Source: Kitasatospora sp. NA04385 (lineage in GTDB: Bacteria > Actinomycetota > Actinomycetes > Streptomycetales > Streptomycetaceae). Taken from it: 64,000 bases of DNA. Where the stretch lies: contig NZ_CP054919.1 in NCBI RefSeq assembly GCF_013364235.1, forward strand, positions 7,427,603-7,491,602, read 5' to 3'. The notes under the pieces are model-generated. The model saw only the letters and a program-made list of their open reading frames with translations, did no database searches and was not told where the DNA came from. Positions 8,606 to 17,447 of this stretch are shown here, in pieces (positions within the stretch are counted from its first letter, which is position 1; each line of letters starts with the position of its first letter). The translations under genes were made by a program, and so were the position numbers.

Positions 8606-10759
8606 GTGGCGAATGTCGACGATCCCGCCGTGCGCGCGGTCGAAACGGAGCGGGACCACGTGTTCTCCCTGTACGGGGTGCTGGCCGAGCGGATTTCCGC
8701 GGCGCGGGCGGAACGGGCGGGCCTGCTGGAGGTTCCGGCGGAGAGTGCCGGGGAGGCGCGGGAGCGGGAGCTCGTCGTCGAGCGGCTGGGGCGGGAGATC
8801 GGCCGGTTGGAGGGCACGGAGCAGGGGCTGGTCTTCGGGCGCATCGACCGGGCGGACGGCACGGCCCTGCGGATCGGGCGGATCGGGCTCCAGGTGGGGG
8901 AGGAGGAGCTGCCCCGGCTGGTGGACTGGCGGGCGAACGCGGCGCGGCCCTTCTACGAGGCGACGCCGGTCCGGCCGATGAACCTGCGGCGGCGTCGGCA
9001 CCTGCGCGTCGAGGGGCGCACGGTCGTCTCGGTGAGCGACGAGCTGCTGGACGGGACCGCCCCGACCGAGGACGACGTGTTGGGGGACGGGCCGCTGGCC
9101 GAGGCGCTGTCGGTGCGGCGCACGGGCCGGATGCACGCGGCCGTCGCGACACTGCAGGCCGAGCAGGACGAGATCATCCGCTCCCCGCACCGGGGGGTGA
9201 CGGTGGTGCAGGGCGGGCCGGGCACCGGAAAGACGGTGGTGGCCCTGCACCGGGCGGCCTACGTCCTGTACGCGTTCCCGCGGGCGACGGAGGAGGGCGT
9301 CCTGGTGGTGGGCCCGAACGCCCGGTTCATCGACTACATCTCCCGGGTCCTGCCCTCGCTCGGGGAGAACGACGTCGTCCTGGCGACCTGCCGGGAGCTG
9401 GCCGGGGTGTCCGTGGACGAGGCGAAGCCGTCCGGCGCGGCCGGATCGTCCGGTGCGGCGCGGTCGTCCGGTGCGGCACGGTCGTCCGAGGTGGCACGGT
9501 CGTTCGAGGTGGCGCGGCTCAAGGGCGGGGCGGTCCTCGCCGAGGCCCTGGCCGGCCTGCTGCGCGTCCACCAGGCGCCCGGCGGCGGCTTCGCGGTGCG
9601 GGTCGGACGGGAACCGGTCCGCCTCCCGGGCCGGGAGGTGGCCGTGGCACGGGACGCCGCGGTGGCGGCCGTGCCGGGGCACAACCCCGCCCGGGAGGTG
9701 TTCAAGGAGCTGCTGGTCGACGCGGTGGCCGACGCGGTGCAGCGGGACATGGGCGACCTCCTGGCGCAGATCGACGCCGACGCCGAGGCGATGACGGGCA
9801 TCGACTTCGACCGGTTCACCGGAGCCGCCGGGCGCCGGGTCGAGGGCGCGGCCGATCCGGGCCCGGTCCACGAACTGGATCTGGACGCCGTCCGGGCCGA
9901 CCTGCTCGCCGACCCCGGCGTCGACCGGGCGGTCGAGGCGCTCTGGCCGCGGCTGGTGCCCGGCGACCTGGTGAAGGCGCTCCTGACCGACGCCGACGCC
10001 CTCGCCGAGCACCTGCCCGCGCTGACCGCGCAGGAGCGCGTCCTCCTGCTGCGCGGCCCGGACGACCCGTGGACCGACGCGGACGTGCCGCTGCTGGACG
10101 AGGCGGCCAGCCTGGTCGACGGCCCGCCCGGGCGGACGTACGGGCACGTCGTGGTCGACGAGGCGCAGGAACTGACGGCCATGCAGTGGCGGATGATCGT
10201 CCGCCGCTGCCCGGCGCGGGCGATGACGCTGGTGGGGGACTTCGCGCAGGCGGGCCCGGTCGCGACGGCGCGGGACTGGACGGAGGCGTTGGCCCCGCAC
10301 GTCGGGCCGCGGTTCAGGCTGCACGACCTGACGGTCAGTTACCGCACCACGCAGCAGATCCTGGCGGACGTCCGGGGCCTGCTCGCGCGGATCGCCCCGG
10401 ACCAGCGGCCCACCCGGTCGCTGCGCAGCGGGGAGCGCCCCCGCACCGTGACCGCGCCCCCGGACGGGGTGGTCGACGCCGTCGTCCGGGAGCTCCGGGC
10501 CCAGCGCGCCGCGCACCCGGGCGAGTTGCTGGGCGTGGTCTGCGCGGACGCCAGGGTGGGTGAGTTGACGGCCCGGGGCGTCGCGGACCGGGCGCGGATC
10601 GTGCCGGCCTCCGAGGCGCGCGGCCTGGAGTTCGACGGGGTCGTCGTCCCCGACCCGGAGGAGATCGTCGCCACCCGCCCGGGCGGGGAGCGGGACCTGT
10701 ACGTGGCCCTCACCCGGGCCACCAAGCGCCTGTGCACCATCACCGTCCGGCCCGCCTGA
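8606..10759 (+). CDS. helR: HelR-type RNA polymerase recycling motor ATPase (HelD/UvrD-like)
   Basis: A 717-residue superfamily 1 helicase-like ATPase. The N-terminal coiled-coil (residues 10-75) matches the long arm that HelD/HelR pushes into the RNA polymerase secondary channel. Walker A GGPGTGKT is near residue 202, Walker B VVDEAQEL near 515, and the UvrD motif VI YVALTRATKRL near 698. Class II HelD proteins release stalled or rifampicin-bound polymerase; streptomycete HelR gives rifamycin tolerance. The GTG at 8606 follows AAGGAG. An odd feature is a run of five 18-bp repeats at 9428-9517 coding a hexapeptide of the form S-(G/E)-(A/V)-A-R-S, inserted after the first ATPase block. The family call is firm; rifamycin control is inferred from homologues. 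Confidence 0.88.
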   Translation: MANVDDPAVRAVETERDHVFSLYGVLAERISAARAERAGLLEVPAESAGEARERELVVERLGREIGRLEGTEQGLVFGRIDRADGTALRIGRIGLQVGEEELPRLVDWRANAARPFYEATPVRPMNLRRRRHLRVEGRTVVSVSDELLDGTAPTEDDVLGDGPLAEALSVRRTGRMHAAVATLQAEQDEIIRSPHRGVTVVQGGPGTGKTVVALHRAAYVLYAFPRATEEGVLVVGPNARFIDYISRVLPSLGENDVVLATCRELAGVSVDEAKPSGAAGSSGAARSSGAARSSEVARSFEVARLKGGAVLAEALAGLLRVHQAPGGGFAVRVGREPVRLPGREVAVARDAAVAAVPGHNPAREVFKELLVDAVADAVQRDMGDLLAQIDADAEAMTGIDFDRFTGAAGRRVEGAADPGPVHELDLDAVRADLLADPGVDRAVEALWPRLVPGDLVKALLTDADALAEHLPALTAQERVLLLRGPDDPWTDADVPLLDEAASLVDGPPGRTYGHVVVDEAQELTAMQWRMIVRRCPARAMTLVGDFAQAGPVATARDWTEALAPHVGPRFRLHDLTVSYRTTQQILADVRGLLARIAPDQRPTRSLRSGERPRTVTAPPDGVVDAVVRELRAQRAAHPGELLGVVCADARVGELTARGVADRARIVPASEARGLEFDGVVVPDPEEIVATRPGGERDLYVALTRATKRLCTITVRPA
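9428..9517 (+). repeat. in-frame 18-bp tandem repeat within helR
   Basis: Five consecutive 18-bp units (9428, 9446, 9464, 9482, 9500), each close to TCGTCCGGTGCGGCACGG. They code a Ser/Ala/Arg-rich hexapeptide repeated five times at about residues 275-304. Copy-number change would keep the reading frame. Confidence 0.85.
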
Positions 10760-10809
10760 CGGGACGCCGGGCCCCGCCCGGAGCCGGAGCCGGGGCCGCC
10801 GGACGGCGT

Positions 10810-10834
10810 GCGGCGCCCGGGTCGCGGGCGCCGC
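10810..10834. terminator. hairpin between convergent helR and MFS genes
   Basis: GCGGCGCCCG at 10810-10819 pairs perfectly with CGGGCGCCGC at 10825-10834 across a 5-nt loop. It lies between two convergent gene ends, so it probably ends both transcripts. Confidence 0.65.
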
Positions 10835-10846
10835 GTCGGGGCCGGG

Positions 10847-12148
10847 TCAGGCGGTGGCGCCCTCCGGCGGGCGGGGGGCCGTCCGGCGGGAGCGGGTGAG
10901 CGCCAGGCCGGCGGCGACGACCAGGGCGGCGGCGCCGAGGGCGCCGATCGAGTGCGCCAGGGTACCGGTGGGCTTGGCCGCGCCGAGCAGGACCAGCGGG
11001 CAGACGAACTCGCCGAGGAAGAAGGCGCTGTTCCACAGGCCGGTGCCGCGGCCCCGGTTGGCGGGGGTGAGCAGTGCGACGGTGCGGGTGATCAGGGTGG
11101 GCAGCAGCAGGCCGGTGCCGAGGCAGTTGACGACCGCACCGACGACCAGGACGGGGACGCTGCCGGCGAAGGCGATGATGCCGAAGCCGACCGCGCAGAG
11201 CGCGAGGGTCGCCGGGAGCAGGCGGTCGGCGTGGTCGGTGAGGCGGGTGAAGGCGGCCGCGCCGGCGACGGTGGCGGCGCTGGCGATCGCGGTGCACAGG
11301 CCGATGGTGGCGGGGGCCTCGGTGCCGAGGTCCTTGAGCAGGAAGGAGGTCTCCACGGGGACGGTGTAGAAGACGATCGCGCCGAAGAAGGTCAGGGCGC
11401 AGGGGGCCAGCAGGCGGCGCAGCAGCGGGGCGAAGGGGGTCAGGGCCGGGGCCGCGGCGGCGTCGGTGCGGCGCCCGGCCGGTCGCAGCATGGTGGCCAG
11501 CAGGGGGGCGAGCAGCAGGCCGACGGCGTAGGCCCAGAACGGGGCGCGCCAGCCCGCCGAGCCCGCGGCGCCGCCGAGGGCGAAGAAGGCGGTGGCCGAG
11601 ACGGCGGAGCAGATCGCTTGCAGGGCGAGGTACTTCTCGCGCCGGCGGCCGCTCCAGTAGTCGCCGATCAGGGTGGTGCAGCAGGTCATGATGGCGGACT
11701 CGGCGACGCCGACCAGGGCCCGGCTGGCGATGATCGCGGGCAGCGAGTCGAGCCAGAGCGGGGCGGTGCCGACGATCGCGTAGAGCACGGTGGCGATCAC
11801 CAGCAGGCGGTGGCGGCCGAGGCGGTCGATGATCGCACCGGCGAAGGGCGCCATGACGGCGAGGGAGAGCGCGGGGACGGTCAGTGCCACGGGCGCGAGG
11901 GCGTCCACGCCGGAGACGTCGGCGAAGTGGTCCTGGAGCTTGGGGAGGACCGGGGCGATCAGCACGGCGCCGAGGATCGGCAGGCAGCTGCCCGCCATCA
12001 GCAGGGTCACCGTCAGCCGGGGGCGGGCGAGGACCGGGTCCGGCGCGGGGGCGTCGGCGGGGGCCCGGTCCGGTGCGGGGGCCTCGGTGAGCACCTGGTC
12101 CGGCGCGGGCGCGGGCGCGGGCGCGTCGGCGGGGAGGGGGGCGGGCAT
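10847..12148 (-). CDS. MFS transporter with Pro/Ala-rich N-terminal extension
   Basis: 433 residues with about 12 membrane helices. Motif A-like sequence follows helix 2 (GAIIDRLGRHRLLV). The first 45 residues are an Ala/Pro/Asp repeat (APAPDxxPADAPAPD), probably a disordered cytoplasmic tail. The ATG at 12148 has GGAG 8 nt upstream; an ATG at 12199 in the same frame is possible but lacks support. Family members export drugs or take up small acids; the substrate is unknown. A TACAAT -10 element and an inverted repeat at 12327-12345 lie upstream and may form its promoter and operator. Confidence 0.82.
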   Translation of the reverse strand: MPAPLPADAPAPAPAPDQVLTEAPAPDRAPADAPAPDPVLARPRLTVTLLMAGSCLPILGAVLIAPVLPKLQDHFADVSGVDALAPVALTVPALSLAVMAPFAGAIIDRLGRHRLLVIATVLYAIVGTAPLWLDSLPAIIASRALVGVAESAIMTCCTTLIGDYWSGRRREKYLALQAICSAVSATAFFALGGAAGSAGWRAPFWAYAVGLLLAPLLATMLRPAGRRTDAAAAPALTPFAPLLRRLLAPCALTFFGAIVFYTVPVETSFLLKDLGTEAPATIGLCTAIASAATVAGAAAFTRLTDHADRLLPATLALCAVGFGIIAFAGSVPVLVVGAVVNCLGTGLLLPTLITRTVALLTPANRGRGTGLWNSAFFLGEFVCPLVLLGAAKPTGTLAHSIGALGAAALVVAAGLALTRSRRTAPRPPEGATA

Positions 12149-12498
12149 GACCGCTCCGTTCGAAGAGGGGTGGACCTCCGGCCGGAGCGGACGGGGCACG
12201 CGTCGGCCCGCCCCCGCCCGGACGGCGGTGGGGAAGTCGGCACGGGACGCCGTGTCGGCGGGCCGGGGTGGCAGCCGTCCTGAACGGGGCTGGTGGTCCC
12301 GGGGAACGGCATGGCCGCTCGATTGTACGAATACCCGTCATTCGTCCGACAGCTGACGGTGCGGTTGTTCCCGGCGCCCGCCGCCGACCCGGGCGGCGCT
12401 CGTCGCGGGTCGGCCGGGTCGGCGGCGGGCCGGATCGGTGACCGGCCCGGGCGGCGTCGCGTTCCTCGTCCGGGCGCCCCGGGGCCCGTGACGGGCCG
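12149..12498. other. intergenic region upstream of the MFS gene
   Basis: A 350-bp gap between the MFS start and the end of the next minus-strand gene. On the minus strand a TACAAT hexamer at 12327-12322 is the best -10 candidate, overlapped by the inverted repeat at 12327-12345. I see no convincing gene. Confidence 0.45.
12327..12345. promoter_or_regulatory. inverted repeat over the predicted MFS promoter
   Basis: ACGAAT at 12327-12332 and ATTCGT at 12340-12345 are perfect inverted half-sites with a 7-bp spacer. They abut a minus-strand TACAAT -10 candidate. The arrangement suits a TetR- or MarR-like repressor of the exporter gene, but no such regulator gene is adjacent. Confidence 0.4.
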
Positions 12499-13503
12499 TC
12501 AGCGGTGGCGGGCGGGCCGGTGGGCGAGGACGAGGGCGAAACCGACGGCGCCGAGGGCGACCAGGACGACGCCGCTGACCAGCAGCGAGGTGGGCGGCCG
12601 TTCGCCGGCCACGGAGGCCGCCAGGCCCCGCGCCGGGTCGGGGCGGGCCGCGGTGGCCGGGGGAGTGGCGGTGCCGCTCCGGCCCGGGCCGTCGGCGGGG
12701 GTGGGGAGGGCGCCGACGGCCAGCACCTCGGTGCGGGGGGTCGGGCCGGAGCCGGTCGCGGCCCGGTCGGTCGGCGCCGACTCCGCGGCGGCCGGTGCTT
12801 CGGCGTCGGCGGCGGGCGCGGTCGGACGGGTGACCCGGAGGGTGGTGTGCGGGGCGGCCTCGAAGGTGTCCGCCGCGCCGGACCGGAGCCCGAGCCGGAC
12901 GTCCACCTGCTGCGCGGCGGCCCCGGGTGCGGTGACGGAGAGCCGGAAGGTGTAGCGGGCGCTCCCGCCCGGCGCCAGGTCGGTGCTCGGCAGGGCGCTG
13001 CCGCCGCCGCGCAGCGAACGGTCGCAGCCGACCGTCAGCGGGAGGGGTGTCCAGCCCGAGGGCGTCCGCACCTGGAGCAGCAACTCGTCGGCGCGCAGCG
13101 CCTCCTGGGGCTCTCGGGCGGCGTCGTTCCGGAGGGCGGGCAGCGGGGCGCCGGTGAGGGCGGTGGCCCCGGTGTTGTCGACCTCCGCGGTGAACTCGAC
13201 CGGGGCCCCGCCCGCCACCAGCGTCCGGTCCGCGAGCGGCAGGAGCGCCACCGAAGCGGTCGGCGCCGACGGGGTGCTGGTCGCGGTCGCGCTCGCACCG
13301 GTGCTCGCCGTCGCGCTCGCGCTCGCCGCGCCGGGGTCGGACGCCGGGTCCGACGCGGGCGCGGGGGCGGAGGGCGGGGCCGGGGGCGCGGTGGCGGCCG
13401 GCCCTTCGCCGCAGGCCCAGGCGGCGGGGGCGCCGCCGAGGACGAGGACGGTGCCCAGGGCGGTTCCGGCACCGAGGGCGGCGAGACGGGAGTGGACGGG
13501 CAC
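12499..13503 (-). CDS. membrane-anchored surface protein with signal peptide
   Basis: 334 residues. A signal peptide (about residues 1-30, ending PAAWA) is followed by an Ala/Ser/Pro-rich linker (32-80). An Ig-like extracellular module spans about 80-220 (VALLPLADRTLV to LRVTRP), then a second disordered linker, and a C-terminal helix (about 306-326) ends in a basic tail HRPARHR. No LPXTG-type sorting motif is visible, so it is probably anchored by the C-terminal helix. The GTG at 13503 is chosen because the signal peptide begins there and GGGGGGA lies just upstream. Cys residues at about 31 and 163 might pair. Function unknown. Confidence 0.75.
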   Translation of the reverse strand: MPVHSRLAALGAGTALGTVLVLGGAPAAWACGEGPAATAPPAPPSAPAPASDPASDPGAASASATASTGASATATSTPSAPTASVALLPLADRTLVAGGAPVEFTAEVDNTGATALTGAPLPALRNDAAREPQEALRADELLLQVRTPSGWTPLPLTVGCDRSLRGGGSALPSTDLAPGGSARYTFRLSVTAPGAAAQQVDVRLGLRSGAADTFEAAPHTTLRVTRPTAPAADAEAPAAAESAPTDRAATGSGPTPRTEVLAVGALPTPADGPGRSGTATPPATAARPDPARGLAASVAGERPPTSLLVSGVVLVALGAVGFALVLAHRPARHR

Positions 13504-13664
13504 GGCAGTTCCCCCCAGGGACGGAAGCGGCGGGCAGCGGGTCGTACACGCGTGCCCCCCGTCTCCCCGCTGTCGCCAGGAGAATGCCGCCCGATCCGGG
13601 CCCGACCGAATCCGCTGCCGTCCGCCGCCGTCGGGTCCGCCCGTCGTGGTGGGCGCGGGGCTGG

Positions 13665-14624
13665 TCAGGCGCGGTGGGCGAGGGTGAACTCCCAGGCGTC
13701 GGCGACGATCCGGTCGAGGTCGGGGTGGCGCGGGGTCCAGCCGAGGGCCTCGCGGGCGCGGTCGGCGGCGGCGACCAGGACGGCCGGGTCGCCCGGGCGG
13801 CGGTCGGCGACCTGGACGGGGATCTCCCGGCCGGTGACGCGCCTGACGGACTCGATGACCTCGCGCACCGAGAAGCCGGTGCCGTTGCCGAGGTTGCAGA
13901 TGAGGTGCTCGCCGGGCCGGGCGGCGGCCAGCGCCAGCAGGTGGGCCTCGGCGAGGTCGGCGATGTGGATGTAGTCGCGGATGCAGGTGCCGTCGGGGGT
14001 GGGGTAGTCCTCGCCGAAGACCGCGATGTGCGGGCGCTGCCCGAGCGCGGCCTGGAAGACCAGCGGGATCAGGTGCGACTCCGGCTCGTGCCGCTCGCCG
14101 TAGCGGCCGTAGGCGCCGGCCACGTTGAAGTAGCGCAGGCTCACCGCCGCCAGGCCGTGCGCGATCGCCTCGGAGGTGATCAGGTGGTCCACGGCCAGCT
14201 TGGTGGCGCCGTAGGCGTTGGTCGGCGAGGTCCGCGCACTCTCCTTGATCGGCACCTGCTCGGGCTCCCCGTACACCGCCGCCGTCGAGGAGAACACCAG
14301 CCTGCCCACGCCCGCCTTGCGCATCGCCGCCACCAGTTCGAGCGAACCGGCCACGTTGTTGCGCCAGTACTTCTCCGGGTCCGCCACCGACTCCCCCACC
14401 TGCGAGGACGCCGCGAAGTGCAGCACCGCGTCGAAGGAGGAATCCAGCACCCCGGCCGCGTCCTGGATCCGCCCCCGGACGAACTCCGCCCCCTCCGGCA
14501 CCCCCTCCGCGAACCCGGTCGACAGGTCGTCCAGCACCGTCACCCGGTGGCCCGCCTCCAGCAGGTGCGCCGCCACCACGCTCCCGACGTAACCGGCTCC
14601 GCCCGTGACCAGGTACGTGCCCAT
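13665..14624 (-). CDS. galE: UDP-glucose 4-epimerase
   Basis: 319 residues, the usual length for GalE. An extended short-chain dehydrogenase with the NAD-binding TGGAGYVGS at the N terminus, the catalytic Ser/Thr segment SSTAAVYG and the YGATK catalytic pair. The segments RYFNVAGAYG and DGTCIRDYIH are typical of GalE. It interconverts UDP-glucose and UDP-galactose for galactose use and cell-wall sugars. The ATG at 14624 is preceded by GGAGGT. The gene stands alone rather than with galT/galK, so a role in glycan precursor supply is as likely as galactose catabolism. Confidence 0.92.
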   Translation of the reverse strand: MGTYLVTGGAGYVGSVVAAHLLEAGHRVTVLDDLSTGFAEGVPEGAEFVRGRIQDAAGVLDSSFDAVLHFAASSQVGESVADPEKYWRNNVAGSLELVAAMRKAGVGRLVFSSTAAVYGEPEQVPIKESARTSPTNAYGATKLAVDHLITSEAIAHGLAAVSLRYFNVAGAYGRYGERHEPESHLIPLVFQAALGQRPHIAVFGEDYPTPDGTCIRDYIHIADLAEAHLLALAAARPGEHLICNLGNGTGFSVREVIESVRRVTGREIPVQVADRRPGDPAVLVAAADRAREALGWTPRHPDLDRIVADAWEFTLAHRA

Positions 14625-14800
14625 GCCCGCTGACCTCCACCACTCGATGCCCACGGTTCCCACCGTGCTACTCGATCAGAATTCAACAGAATCAAACCAA
14701 AGTCAACGAGAAGGGTGGGGGTTCCCGGTGGATCGGTCACCCCGCCCGGCCGGCCCGGGGGGCGGTGGTTGGACGCCCGGACCGGGGGTAACCGCCGCAC

Positions 14801-16000
14801 ATGCTGACCGTGGGTGTGGAAGAGGAGTACCTGCTGCTGGACGCCGCCACCGGGGTGCCGGTGGCCCGGGCCGAACAGGTCCGGCAGACGGCCGGCCTGC
14901 AACCGGCGATCGACCGGTCCGAGGTCCAACGCGAGCTCCTACAAGCCCAGTTGGAGATCGCCACCCCGGTCTGCGAGACGCTCGACGAAGTCGCCGCGCA
15001 CCTGGAACGGCTGCGCGGCGCCCTCGCCGCCGCCGCCGCGGAGCACGGCTGCCGACTGGCCGCCTGCGGCGCCGCACCCTTCGCCGACCGCCTGGCGGTA
15101 CCGGTCAGCGACACCCCCCGCTACCGCACCATCCGCGCCGAGGCCCCGCAGCTGACCGACGAGCAGCTGATCAACGGCATGCACGTGCACACCGCCGTGC
15201 CGGACCGCGGGGCCGGCGTCGCCGTCCTCAACGGACTGCGCCGCTGGCTGCCGCTGCTCGTCGCGCTGTCCGCCAACTCGCCGCTGTGGAACGGCACCGA
15301 CACCGGTTTCGCCGACTGGCGGACGGTGGTCTTCAGCCGGTGGCCGATCAGCGGGGTGCCGCCGCGGTTCGACGGCGCCGCCGACTACGACGAGCGCATC
15401 CACGCCCTCGTCGACACCGGGCTGGTCGGCGACACCGGCGGGCTCTACTGGCAGGCCCGGCTCTCCGAGCGCTACCCCACCGTGGAGACCAGGGCCATGG
15501 ACGTCCAGCTCCGCGTCGACGAGGCGGTGATGCTGGCCGGCCTGGTCCGGGCGATCACCGCCACCCTCCTCACCGACCCCGGCCGCGCCGCCGCACCCCC
15601 CGAGCCCCACCCCGAGGCCCTGGCCGCCGCGGTCTGGTACGCCGCCCGGCGCGGCTGCACCGAGCGCCTCCCCGACCCCCTCACCGGCACCCTCGACTCC
15701 CCGCCGGTGGTGGTGGACCGCGTCCTGGACGCCCTCGGCCCCGCGCTGCGCCGCAACGGCGACGCCCAGTGGGTCGAACCCCTGCTGGCGCGGCTGCTCA
15801 CCGAGGGCAACGGCGCCGTCCGCCAGCGCCGCGAACTGCGCCGCAACGGGCGCGCCGGACTGGTCGACCTCATCAGCGCCGTCACCGACGGCACGCCGTC
15901 CGGGAGCCCCGCCACGTCGTCCGGAAGCCCCGCCACGCCGTCCGGGAACGCTGTCACCGACGGCACGCCGTCCGAACCGGTCGGCGACCCGGCCGGGTGA
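14801..16000 (+). CDS. YbdK-type carboxylate-amine ligase (GCS2 family)
   Basis: 399 residues. The N terminus TVGVEEEYLLLD is diagnostic of the glutamate-cysteine ligase 2 / YbdK family, ATP-dependent ligases joining a carboxylate to an amine. Conserved pieces include NGMHVHTAV and ANSPLWNGTDTGFADWR. E. coli YbdK has weak gamma-glutamylcysteine synthetase activity; streptomycetes mostly use mycothiol, so the true substrate is uncertain. The ATG at 14801 has only a weak GGGGGT upstream. The last 40 or so residues are a repetitive Ser/Pro/Gly tail encoded by direct repeats (15881-15974). It diverges from galE across an AT-rich promoter region at about 14660-14710. Confidence 0.85.
   Translation: MLTVGVEEEYLLLDAATGVPVARAEQVRQTAGLQPAIDRSEVQRELLQAQLEIATPVCETLDEVAAHLERLRGALAAAAAEHGCRLAACGAAPFADRLAVPVSDTPRYRTIRAEAPQLTDEQLINGMHVHTAVPDRGAGVAVLNGLRRWLPLLVALSANSPLWNGTDTGFADWRTVVFSRWPISGVPPRFDGAADYDERIHALVDTGLVGDTGGLYWQARLSERYPTVETRAMDVQLRVDEAVMLAGLVRAITATLLTDPGRAAAPPEPHPEALAAAVWYAARRGCTERLPDPLTGTLDSPPVVVDRVLDALGPALRRNGDAQWVEPLLARLLTEGNGAVRQRRELRRNGRAGLVDLISAVTDGTPSGSPATSSGSPATPSGNAVTDGTPSEPVGDPAG
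15881..15974 (+). repeat. direct repeats in the 3' end of the YbdK-type ligase gene
   Basis: A 22-bp sequence beginning GTCACCGACGGCACGCCG occurs at 15881-15902 and 15953-15974. Between them two further near-identical units share GCCCCGCCACG(T/C)CGTCCGG. They code a Ser/Pro/Gly-rich C-terminal tail that looks expanded by slippage. Confidence 0.8.
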
Positions 16001-16054
16001 GCCGGGGCGGCCCGGCGCGCACCGGCGGCGGACGGCGGGACCGGCCGGGCCCGC

Positions 16055-17284
16055 TCACAGGCGCAGCACGACCAGGGCGGTGTCGTCGGTGAGCCCGGCG
16101 GGCGGGACGAGGTCGGCGAGCAGGGCGTCGGCCAGTGGTCCCGGCTCGGCGCGGCGGTGGCGGGCCAGCGAGCGGGCCAGCCGGGCCAGGCCGACGTCGA
16201 TGTCCTCGCGGCGGCGCTCGACCAGGCCGTCGGTGTACAGGACGAGGACGGAGCCCTCGACGAAGGCCGTCCGCGCCTGGGGGCGCCCGGCCCACTCGGG
16301 GCGGGCGCCCAGCGGGGGATCGGTGGCCCGGTCCAGGAAGGTCACGGCCCCGTCCGGCCCGCACAGGGCGGGCGGCGGGTGGCCGGCGCAGCTGTAGGCG
16401 AGGGTGCGCTCCGCCCGGTCGATGAAGACCGACACGGCGGTGCTGTTCTCCGCGCCGTCCACGGAGCGGGCGTACCGGTCGAGCACCTCCAGGGCCTGGG
16501 CCGGGCCGGCCGCGACCCGGGAGGCGGCCGACAGCGCGCTGCGCAGCTGCCCCATCACCCCGGCGGCGCGCAGCCCGTGCCCGACCACGTCGCCGACGGC
16601 CACCGCGGTGCGGCCGTCGCCGGGCAGCTCGACCAGGTCGTACCAGTCGCCGCACACGTTCAGCGCACCGGCGGCGGGCCGGTAGCGGACGGCCGCCCGG
16701 TGGTGGTCCGGCGGGCGCAGCGCGGGCAGCATCGCGGCCTGGAGGTGCAGGGCCACCTCCCGTTCGCGGGCGTGCGCCCGGCGCAGGCGCTCGTTGACGT
16801 CCTGGAGCTCCCGGGCCCGGCTGTACAGCTCGGCCCCCAGCACCCGGGTCCGGCCGCTGTCGCGGATGCCGCGGGCCTTGATCAGCTCGGTGACCTCCTC
16901 GACCCGGTGCACCAGGAGCACCACCTCCCCGTCCGGGCCGAGGACGGGCACGTTGACCGTGCTCCAGTACCGCTCCTCCCACTCCCCGGGACGCCCGGCC
17001 TCCTCCACGTCGTAGCGCTGCAGGGCCATGGCGTCGCGCACCCCGGTGGCCAGGACGCGCCGCAGCGAGGCGTGCAGGTTGCGCACGCCGCTGGCCGTCG
17101 GTTGGCCGGGGTTGTCCGGGAAGACGTCGAACAGGAAGCGGCCGACCACCTGCGCGCGGTCCCGCCCGGACAGCAGCAGGTACGCCTCGTTCACGTCCGC
17201 GAACACCAGGTCGGGGGTGAGCAGGGCGACCGCGCCGGGCAGGGCCTGGAAGACGCCCGGGTAGTCGATCACGGGTCCGCTCAC
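16055..17284 (-). CDS. PAS-domain PP2C/SpoIIE serine phosphatase
   Basis: 409 residues, cytoplasmic. A PAS domain (about 8-130; YPGVFQALPGAVALLTPDLVFADVNEAYL) is followed by a short coiled-coil and a PP2C/SpoIIE phosphatase (about 170-409). Metal motifs are VCGDWYDLVEL, VGDVVGHGLRAAG, LYTDGLVERR and LTDDTALVVL. It would dephosphorylate an anti-sigma-factor antagonist in response to a small ligand or redox cue. GTG at 17284 has AGGTG just upstream; GTG 17290 is an in-frame alternative. It converges with the YbdK-type gene and diverges from tspO. No anti-sigma or antagonist gene is adjacent, so the partner is encoded elsewhere. Confidence 0.88.
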   Translation of the reverse strand: MSGPVIDYPGVFQALPGAVALLTPDLVFADVNEAYLLLSGRDRAQVVGRFLFDVFPDNPGQPTASGVRNLHASLRRVLATGVRDAMALQRYDVEEAGRPGEWEERYWSTVNVPVLGPDGEVVLLVHRVEEVTELIKARGIRDSGRTRVLGAELYSRARELQDVNERLRRAHAREREVALHLQAAMLPALRPPDHHRAAVRYRPAAGALNVCGDWYDLVELPGDGRTAVAVGDVVGHGLRAAGVMGQLRSALSAASRVAAGPAQALEVLDRYARSVDGAENSTAVSVFIDRAERTLAYSCAGHPPPALCGPDGAVTFLDRATDPPLGARPEWAGRPQARTAFVEGSVLVLYTDGLVERRREDIDVGLARLARSLARHRRAEPGPLADALLADLVPPAGLTDDTALVVLRL

Positions 17285-17447
17285 GATCACCTGCCGTACG
17301 CCGCCGGGTCCCGGTCGGGGAGTGCTTCCACGATAGGCACGGGAGCCCCGACCGGCCCCCGCTCCCGGCCCCGCCCCGTGAACCGGCCCGGCCGACCGGG
17401 GTGACGAGCGGGCGCATGGACCGGGGCGGGCCGGACACACGCGGGAC

